Assembly: GCA_023391015.1 (NCBI GenBank)
Contig: JAEWBT010000075.1
Location: 1 to 10,100 of the forward strand
Source of the DNA: Bacteroidota bacterium
Lineage (GTDB): Bacteria; Bacteroidota; Bacteroidia; Chitinophagales; Chitinophagaceae
Direction: 5' to 3'
DNA: 10,100 nucleotides
Positions 4,925-10,100 of the stretch are shown here, piece after piece. The position numbers and the translations under genes were made by a program. How positions within the stretch are numbered: position 1 is the first letter of the stretch; each line of letters starts with the position of its first letter. The notes under the pieces are model-generated. The model did not search any database, was not told the origin of the DNA, and saw nothing but the letters and a program-made list of their open reading frames with translations.

Positions 4925-6469
4925 ATGCTCGTAAAAGTTTTTGGCGCGGCGGTGATGGGGGTGGATGCCCTGACGATTTCCATTGAGGCCGATGCCGTAG
5001 TGGTGGAAACGCCCAGCTACCCCATCGTGGGCCTGCCCGACAATGCCGTGAAGGAAAGCCTGGAGCGGATTTTCTCGGCCCTTAAAAACAACGGCTACAG
5101 CCGCCCGCGCCAAAAAGTGGTCATCAACATGGCCCCTGCCGACATTCGCAAGGAAGGCGCGGCCTACGACCTGCCGATTGCCATTGCCATGCTGGCTGCT
5201 TCCGGGCAAATCAAGTGCCCCAATCTGGAAGAATACGTGATGATGGGCGAGCTGTCGCTGGATGGTGCGCTTAAACCCATTAAAGGCGCACTGCCGATTG
5301 CCATTCAGGCACGGGCCGAAAAGGCCAAAGCGCTGATTCTGCCCAAAGAAAACGCCCGCGAAGGCGCGTTGGTCAACAACCTGGAAGTGTATGGCGCAGC
5401 CCACCTGAAAGAAGTGATTGAGATTCTGGAAGGCCGCAGCACCGCCAAGCCCGTTTTTGTGGATACCCGCGAGGAATTTGCCCACGCCCAAACCCAATAC
5501 GACCTGGATTTTGACGACGTGAAAGGGCAGGAAAATGTAAAGCGCGCGCTGGAAATCGCGGCTGCCGGCGGCCACAACGCCATCCTGATCGGGCCGCCCG
5601 GTGCCGGAAAAACGATGCTGGCCAAGCGCCTGCCTACCATTCTGCCGCCCCTCACGCTCCACGAAGCGCTGGAAACCACCAAGATTCACTCCGTAGCCGG
5701 AAAATTGCCGGGCAACGCCTCGCTCGTGGCCCAGCGACCATTTCGCTCGCCGCACCACACCGTTTCCGACGCGGCCTTGGTCGGCGGGGGCGGCGTGCCG
5801 CAGCCGGGTGAAATTTCCCTCGCTCACAACGGCGTTTTGTTTCTGGATGAACTTCCGGAATTCAAGCGTACCGTTCTGGAAGTGATGCGCCAGCCAATGG
5901 AAGAGCGTCGGGTCACCATTTCGCGGGCGCGGCTGAGCATTGATTTTCCGGCATCGTTTATGCTCCTGGCATCGATGAACCCGTGTCCGTGCGGCTATTA
6001 CAACCATCCGGAGCGCGACTGCACCTGTTCGCCGCAAATGGTTTCGCGGTACCTGAACAAGGTTTCCGGGCCGTTGCTCGACCGCATTGACCTGCACGTA
6101 GAAGTAACCCCGGTGCCGTTTGGCGAGCTGGCTTCCACAGGGCGGTCGGAGAAAAGCGAAGCGGTGCGCGAACGGGTTTTGAAAGCCCGCGAAACGCAGG
6201 CCGAGCGGTTCAAAGAGCACGCGGGTATTTATTGCAACGCACAGATGAGCAGCAAGCTGTTGAAAGAAATCTGCGTGGTGTCGCCGGTGGGGATGAATTT
6301 GTTGAAGGTGGCGATGGAGCGGCTCAATCTCTCGGCGCGTGCCTTTGACCGGATTCTGAAAGTGAGCCGGACGATTGCCGACCTCGCCGGAACCGACGAC
6401 ATCCGCCCGGAGCACCTGGCGGAAGCCATTCAGTACCGCAGCCTCGACCGCGAAGGCTGGGCGGGGTAA
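4925..6469 (+). CDS. comM: ComM/YifB-family AAA+ ATPase (Mg-chelatase-like)
   Basis: ComM is a ring helicase that promotes branch migration during natural transformation; many non-competent bacteria also carry it. The protein has 514 residues from ATG 4925, the family-typical start (MLVKVFGAAVMGVDAL). An N-terminal Lon-protease-like domain (about 10-165, with GLPDNAVKES and INMAPADIRKEG) precedes the AAA+ core. Walker A GPPGAGKT is at about 223-230, Walker B VLFLDE at 304-309, sensor region LLASMNPCPCG at 347-357, and the arginine-finger region LLDRIDLHVEV near 384-394. Cysteines 354, 356, 366 and 368 (CPC...CTC) could bind zinc. The C-terminal domain with LSARAFDRILKVSRTIADL is typical. The frame stays open to TTG 4895, but those ten codons are not family-like and overlap the promoter region. 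It is the only sizeable plus-strand gene here, set between repeat-rich gaps. Confidence 0.95.
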   Translation: MLVKVFGAAVMGVDALTISIEADAVVVETPSYPIVGLPDNAVKESLERIFSALKNNGYSRPRQKVVINMAPADIRKEGAAYDLPIAIAMLAASGQIKCPNLEEYVMMGELSLDGALKPIKGALPIAIQARAEKAKALILPKENAREGALVNNLEVYGAAHLKEVIEILEGRSTAKPVFVDTREEFAHAQTQYDLDFDDVKGQENVKRALEIAAAGGHNAILIGPPGAGKTMLAKRLPTILPPLTLHEALETTKIHSVAGKLPGNASLVAQRPFRSPHHTVSDAALVGGGGVPQPGEISLAHNGVLFLDELPEFKRTVLEVMRQPMEERRVTISRARLSIDFPASFMLLASMNPCPCGYYNHPERDCTCSPQMVSRYLNKVSGPLLDRIDLHVEVTPVPFGELASTGRSEKSEAVRERVLKARETQAERFKEHAGIYCNAQMSSKLLKEICVVSPVGMNLLKVAMERLNLSARAFDRILKVSRTIADLAGTDDIRPEHLAEAIQYRSLDREGWAG

Positions 6470-6501
6470 GATGAGAACGCAATCCAGGTTTAGACAATTT
6501 A

Positions 6502-6580
6502 TTTGTCATCCTTGAAAGGATCTCTTTAGAGCTTTTCTTTAGAAATGGAATGGATATGGGATTCTTTGCAGAATGACAAA
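6502..6580. repeat. MITE-like or dispersed intergenic repeat with short terminal inverted repeats
   Basis: The 79-base stretch begins TTTGTCATCCT and ends AGAATGACAAA, an 11-bp inverted pair with one mismatch. It contains AAGGATCTCTTTAGAG and GGGATTCTTTGCAGAATGAC. I recall very similar strings (TGTCATCCTGAAAGGATCT...GATTCTTTGCAGAATGACAAA) as short dispersed repeats in Bacteroidota genomes. There is no ORF of note. Confidence 0.6.
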
Positions 6581-6618
6581 GTCGCTGTGGCCATCAAATT
6601 TGAGATCAATTCAAACGA

Positions 6619-6646
6619 AAAAATTCCGGAAATTTCCGGAATTTTT
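6619..6646. terminator. Perfect 28-bp palindrome between convergent genes, probable bidirectional terminator
   Basis: The 28 bases are exactly self-complementary. The core is two TTCCGGAA octamers 10 bases apart, flanked by A5 on the left and T5 on the right. As RNA it gives a stem of about 12 bp with a T-run on either strand. It lies between the ends of comM (plus) and the oxidase-like gene (minus), where a shared terminator is expected. The GC content of the stem is modest, so strength is uncertain. Confidence 0.7.
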
Positions 6647-6675
6647 ACTTTTAGAAAGTAGCTGAATAATAGCTC

Positions 6676-7176
6676 CTACACCTCCAGTTCGCCGGATTTT
6701 CCGGTCATATTTTTATAATCGCCTGTGGCTTTGGCATATACATATTGGGCGACCATCATCACGCGGCTGGCATCGGCATCCCAGTAGTGCGCGTTGTCGG
6801 GCTGCACACGCAACAGGGCAATGCCGGGCGTATCGAGTCCCTGCGGAAACCATGCTTTCAGAATGTCTTTCCACAGTTCCTTCATCTTGGCTTGGTCATG
6901 CACCAAAAACGCAACGCCGTTGATAGCGAGATACGATTGTTTGGCGGGAGAGGCGTAGGACAGCAATACCACATCGCCGTCGGCAGACTGGGCACCAAAC
7001 TGGTCATCGCTGGTGAAAAACCAGATGGTTCCGTCGGCTTCTACCTGCTGGGTGCTCATCGGACGGGCGCTCATCTTGTTGCCGGCATCCAGGGTGGTGA
7101 GCATACAGAAATCAATGGATTCAGCCAGCTCTTTAATTTTTTGCAGCGCTTCGGCACCTTGCAGGTTGTCGTTCAT
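6676..7176 (-). CDS. Pyridoxamine 5'-phosphate oxidase-like / general stress protein 26 family, flavin-binding split barrel
   Basis: The 166-residue protein matches the split-barrel fold of PNPOx-like stress proteins. MLTTLDAGNKMSARPMSTQQ (25-44) and GTIWFFTSDDQFGAQ (49-63) form the characteristic first strands. A helical segment with KELWKDILKAWFPQGLDTPG (99-118) and a late strand with ALLRVQPDNAHYWD (120-133) complete the pattern. Members bind FMN or other flavins or F420; the substrate is unknown and true pyridoxamine phosphate oxidase activity is unlikely. ATG 7176 is the only sensible start. The gene is convergent with comM and divergent from the small ORF at 7291, with a 114-base gap in which I see no clear promoter. 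Confidence 0.88.
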   Translation of the reverse strand: MNDNLQGAEALQKIKELAESIDFCMLTTLDAGNKMSARPMSTQQVEADGTIWFFTSDDQFGAQSADGDVVLLSYASPAKQSYLAINGVAFLVHDQAKMKELWKDILKAWFPQGLDTPGIALLRVQPDNAHYWDADASRVMMVAQYVYAKATGDYKNMTGKSGELEV

Positions 7177-7290
7177 GGCGAAAAAAGGGGTTTAGTTTGG
7201 GGAAACTTCCAAAATCATGCCTTTTGAGACGGGATGTTTTGGCACGCTCTTTTCTGCTTCTCCCCCATTCCCCTATAAAACCCTACAGCT

Positions 7291-7497
7291 ATGACGACGC
7301 GCCTGATCATCCACGACTCCGACGAACTTTCTGTAATTCTGGAACGCGCTTTTTCCGGAATTTCCAACCCACTGGAAGCCCGCCAAAGCGTTTGGGCGCT
7401 TCTGGAAAAAGCCGTTACCGAAGCCTATGCGCTGGGTGCTGCTAAGGGCGGATTGTGCCTGGAAGCGACTCCACCACACTTCCGGGCATCGGCTTAA
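7291..7497 (+). CDS. Small protein of unknown function (68 residues)
   Basis: The sequence runs from ATG 7291 to TAA 7497. It is mostly helix-prone (LSVILERAFSGI, then ARQSVWALLEKAVTEAYALG) with balanced charge, no signal peptide and no membrane segment. Third-position composition looks like that of the neighbours, which argues for a real gene, but I recognise no family. Its stop interlocks with that of feoB on the other strand: the four bases TTAA (7494-7497) hold both stop codons. It is not like FeoA or FeoC as far as I can judge. A chance ORF remains possible because open frames overlap here on both strands. Confidence 0.55.
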   Translation: MTTRLIIHDSDELSVILERAFSGISNPLEARQSVWALLEKAVTEAYALGAAKGGLCLEATPPHFRASA

Positions 7498-9563
7498 CGC
7501 AGCAACTGATAAGCGAGGAAAGCGGTTCCGTAGGCCAGTGCGCCCATGTAAAGGAACTGGGCCAGTGGCAGGACCCAACTGCCCGTTTCTCTTTTCACGA
7601 TGGCCATGGTGCTCATGCACTGCATGGCGAAAACATAAAACAAAAGCAAGGAAATACCGGTTGCGAGGGTGTAAACCGGTTTGCCATCCGGCGTGCGGGC
7701 GGCTGCCAGTCTTTGTCGCAGGGTGATTTCCTGCTGCTCGCTGTCTTTATCATCCACGCTGTATAAAGTTGCCATCGTGCCCACAAACACCTCGCGGGCC
7801 GCGAAAGAAGTAATTAAGGAAACCCCGATTTTCCAGTCGTAACCCAGGGGTTTGATAGCCGGTTCAATGTATTTTCCCATTCTTCCGGCAAAGGAAGATT
7901 CGAGCGGAACAGCCGCGATATAGCCGTTCCCGGTCGCTTCTTTCGGGGCCGGACCATAAGAAGCCAGCGCCCAAAGTGCGATGGAAATAATGAGAATCAC
8001 CTTTCCGGCGTCGCGCACAAAAATGGTTGCCTTTTCAACCATTGTGGTACCGATGTTTTTCCAGCGCGGCATCCGGTAGTGGGGGAGTTCCAAAAGAAAA
8101 TAACTGCGCTCTTTGGCTTTCATAAAAAGGCTCAGGATTTTGGAAACCACCAAGGCGCCGACGAATCCCAGCAAGTACAGCCCCATCAGCACCAACCCTT
8201 GAAGCGTAAAAGGTCCAATGCGGTTATCAGGGATGACGAGGCCGATGAGAATGGTGTAAACCGGCAACCGCGCCGAGCAACTCATCAGCGGCGTAACCAT
8301 GATGGTGATGAGTCGTTCTTTTCGATTGGCAATCGTCCGGGCTGCCATAACGGCGGGAACGGCACACGCCATTCCGGAAATCAGGGGCATGACCGAGCGC
8401 CCGTTCATACCGACCGAGCGCATCAACCGGTCGGTCAGAAATGAAATCCGGGCCATATAGCCGGTATCTTCCAGCAGCGTAATGGCCCCGAAAAGAATAG
8501 CAATCTGGGGAATAAAGATGGCGATTCCGGAAAGGCCGGCCAGCACGCCATTCAGGAGCAAATCTGTAAATGCGTTTGGAGGAAGCGCCTCCGACAAGGT
8601 ACCGCTTAGCCAGCCAAAACCGCCTTCTACCCAGGCCATCGGGTACTCGGCCAGCCAGAAAATGCTTTGAAAAAGCAGGAATAAAACGACTAATAAAATC
8701 AGATTGCCCCACAGGGGATGCAGCAATATTTTGTCAATCCGCTCGGCCCGCAGGCTTTTCTGAGCCGGCGTTTCTTCCACCACGGCGGCGGCCATCACTT
8801 TGTCAATGCGGGCATAGCGGGCCACGACTTCAGCTGCCTGGATTTTCGCCTTCGAAAACCCATTGCTGTCTAATAATGCCAATAATTGAATGCGCTGGGC
8901 GGCTTGCAAATACGGCACTTCCGGCATCGCACAGGCAATTTGAAGTGCTGCATAATCAGATGACACGTCAGTGATTTTCCGAACTTCAGAGACCCAATTT
9001 CCGGAAATTTCCCTGCTATTGATAAACGCACGCGGCGGTCCGGCCACCGGTGATTCGGCGAGCTGCACAATGGTTTTCTTTAAGGCAGCAATGCCTTTTC
9101 CTTTCCGGGGATTGATGCCCACGACCGGCGCACCCATCTGCCGCTCCAGCTCTGCAATATCAATGGTGATGCCCTTCGCTGCGGCCAGGTCCATCATGGT
9201 CAGGGCGAGCACCACCGGCTTGCCGAGGTCCATAATCTGAGACGCAAAAAGCAAGTTCCGTTTCAGGTTGGCCGCATCTACAATCACCACCACGACATCC
9301 GGAACGTCTTTACCGCTGGGATGGAGCAAGACTTCGGTTGCCACTTTTTCATCGGCGCTTTTGGGGTACAAAGAGTAGGTTCCCGGCAAGTCCAAAACCC
9401 TTGCGGAGAGGGTTTCAGAAAGCCGGCACGTGCCTGCCTTTTTGTCAACCGTGACGCCCGGAAAGTTGCCCACTTTCTGCCGCAGCCCCGTGAGCGCGTT
9501 GAAAAGCGAGCTTTTTCCGGCATTCGGGTTGCCGACTAAAGCTATCTGAATGGTTCTAATCAA
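7494..9563 (-). CDS. feoB: Ferrous iron transporter FeoB
   Basis: FeoB imports Fe(II) across the inner membrane, coupled to a cytosolic N-terminal G domain. The protein has 689 residues. G1 is GNPNAGKSS (11-19), G2 Thr38 in PGVTVD, G3 DLPG (58-61). G4 reads TMMD (122-125), where the usual form is NxxD. A helical linker (about 175-275) leads to the membrane domain with roughly 8-10 helices from 283 on. Two gate motifs are present: SGMACAVPAVMAAR (396-409, Cys400) and PLMSCSARLPVY (425-436, Cys429). FAAREVFVGTMATLY (587-601) and the late FAMQCMSTMAIVKRETGSW are also typical. The length is somewhat short against E. coli (773) but complete. The start is TTG 9563; a stop lies four codons upstream. 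FeoA is neither fused nor adjacent in the window. A good -7 box lies 20 bases upstream. Confidence 0.96.
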   Translation of the reverse strand: MIRTIQIALVGNPNAGKSSLFNALTGLRQKVGNFPGVTVDKKAGTCRLSETLSARVLDLPGTYSLYPKSADEKVATEVLLHPSGKDVPDVVVVIVDAANLKRNLLFASQIMDLGKPVVLALTMMDLAAAKGITIDIAELERQMGAPVVGINPRKGKGIAALKKTIVQLAESPVAGPPRAFINSREISGNWVSEVRKITDVSSDYAALQIACAMPEVPYLQAAQRIQLLALLDSNGFSKAKIQAAEVVARYARIDKVMAAAVVEETPAQKSLRAERIDKILLHPLWGNLILLVVLFLLFQSIFWLAEYPMAWVEGGFGWLSGTLSEALPPNAFTDLLLNGVLAGLSGIAIFIPQIAILFGAITLLEDTGYMARISFLTDRLMRSVGMNGRSVMPLISGMACAVPAVMAARTIANRKERLITIMVTPLMSCSARLPVYTILIGLVIPDNRIGPFTLQGLVLMGLYLLGFVGALVVSKILSLFMKAKERSYFLLELPHYRMPRWKNIGTTMVEKATIFVRDAGKVILIISIALWALASYGPAPKEATGNGYIAAVPLESSFAGRMGKYIEPAIKPLGYDWKIGVSLITSFAAREVFVGTMATLYSVDDKDSEQQEITLRQRLAAARTPDGKPVYTLATGISLLLFYVFAMQCMSTMAIVKRETGSWVLPLAQFLYMGALAYGTAFLAYQLLR

Positions 9564-9582
9564 AAAATAATTTTAAGCGCTG

Positions 9583-9590
9583 CAAAGGTA
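9583..9590 (-). promoter_or_regulatory. Candidate -7 box for feoB (TACCTTTG)
   Basis: The minus strand reads TACCTTTG, a full TAnnTTTG match, followed by an A/T-rich leader to the TTG start at 9563. No clear -33 TTG is seen. I found no Fur-box-like palindrome around it, although feoB is usually iron-regulated. Confidence 0.55.
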
Positions 9591-9685
9591 CGCCTTGACC
9601 ATTCGGTAGGACTGTTTCTTCCTTTTTCTTCCCGATTTGACAAGTGCATTTCTGTCTTTTGAAAGACGCTTCCACGCCCCCAAAC

Positions 9686-9720
9686 AAAAAAATGCGCCTC
9701 TTTTTACAGAGACGCATTTT
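9686..9720 (-). terminator. Intrinsic terminator of clpC
   Basis: Arms 9689-9701 and 9708-9720 pair with one C/A mismatch (AAAATGCG and CTCT segments) around a 6-base loop. On the minus strand the stem is followed by a run of T (complement of 9686-9692). It lies 16 bases past the clpC stop codon and insulates feoB from clpC transcription. Confidence 0.85.
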
Positions 9721-9735
9721 CCGGAAATCTGGTAT

Positions 9736-10100
9736 CTACTCTTCGCTATCCTTTGGCTCGTCGGAAGCGGTGTTGTTGGAAGCCTTGGTTTTCTTTTCTT
9801 TCTTCTCACCCGGTGCAATGTCAAAGAGGATTTTTTCCTGCTCTTTGTCGTAGCGGGCGGTCACTACGCTGCCTTCCTTCACGTTTTGCGCCAGAATTTC
9901 TTCGGCCAGCGGGTCTTCGAGATATTTCTGAATCGCACGGTGGAGCGGACGGGCACCAAACTGCTGGTCGTAGCCTTTGTCGGCCAGGAACTCGCGGGCG
10001 GTTTCGTCAATGGTGAGATTGAAGCCCAAGGTGCTGAGGCGTTTCAACACATCGCGCATCACGATGTCAATGATAACATTGATGTTTTCCTGCGTGAGCG
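9736..10100 (-). CDS. clpC: ATP-dependent Clp protease ATP-binding subunit ClpC, C-terminal end (runs off window)
   Basis: The visible 120 residues are the end of a class I Hsp100 unfoldase. ClpC feeds substrates to the ClpP protease in the cytosol. The D2 small-domain signature is clear: LADKGYDQQFGARPLHRAIQ and then KYLEDPLAEEIL, with the sensor-2 arginine in GARP. This wording is typical of ClpC; ClpB is less likely. After the final beta strands (EKILFDIAP) comes a low-complexity charged tail (GEKKEKKTKASNNTASDEPK and DSEE) that I would expect to be disordered. The stop is TAG at 9736-9738. Its start and the two AAA+ ATPase cores are outside the window. Confidence 0.93.
   Translation of the reverse strand, partial: LTQENINVIIDIVMRDVLKRLSTLGFNLTIDETAREFLADKGYDQQFGARPLHRAIQKYLEDPLAEEILAQNVKEGSVVTARYDKEQEKILFDIAPGEKKEKKTKASNNTASDEPKDSEE

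Noticed and set aside
4916..6415. 499-codon minus-strand ORF across comM
   Set aside because: It is a shadow of comM, produced by high third-position GC. The comM frame has all AAA+ motifs.

Overview
The window looks like chromosomal DNA from a member of the Bacteroidota. The proteins read like that phylum's versions (ClpC tail, cystathionine beta-synthase with a C-terminal Bateman module, ComM, FeoB, PaaZ). Shine-Dalgarno sequences are largely absent, and several genes are preceded by TAnnTTTG-type -7 boxes (TACCTTTG upstream of feoB, TATTTTTG upstream of paaZ). I cannot name the genus. Most genes lie on the minus strand; only comM and one small ORF are on the plus strand.

Layout. 1-691: N-terminal third of paaZ (phenylacetate degradation), minus strand. 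692-1134: no gene, but an array of seven direct and one inverted REP-like hairpins, next to a Y1 (IS200/REP-associated) transposase gene (1135-1590) that has an in-frame premature stop. 1591-1746: a strong bidirectional terminator and a GC-rich intergenic motif of a type I recall from other Bacteroidota. 1747-4518: three minus-strand genes, in transcription order murI (glutamate racemase), a PLP-dependent cystathionine beta-synthase/cysteine synthase, and a small four-helix membrane protein; the terminator closes this group. 4519-4924: no gene; a 21-bp inverted repeat leads into about 4.6 copies of a 42-bp tandem repeat, followed by the comM promoter region. 4925-6469: comM. 6470-6675: a small MITE-like repeat and a perfect 28-bp palindrome that probably acts as a two-way terminator. 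6676-7176: pyridoxamine-phosphate-oxidase-like stress protein. 7291-7497: small unknown ORF whose stop codon interlocks with that of feoB. 7494-9563: feoB (ferrous iron uptake). 9736-10100: C-terminal end of clpC with its own terminator.

The genes are mainly unrelated housekeeping functions: wall precursor supply (MurI), sulfur amino acid metabolism, DNA processing in transformation (ComM), iron uptake (FeoB), protein quality control (ClpC) and aromatic catabolism (PaaZ). I see no defence island or biosynthetic cluster.

The unusual content is in the repeats. The REP-like array has a higher-order ABC-ABC organisation and sits beside its likely, apparently damaged, transposase. The 42-bp array lies directly upstream of murI. 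The palindromic octamer TTCCGGAA occurs 13 times by my count, against about 0.15 expected in random sequence of this length, in genes (two reading frames) and between genes. That resembles the HIP1 phenomenon of cyanobacteria.
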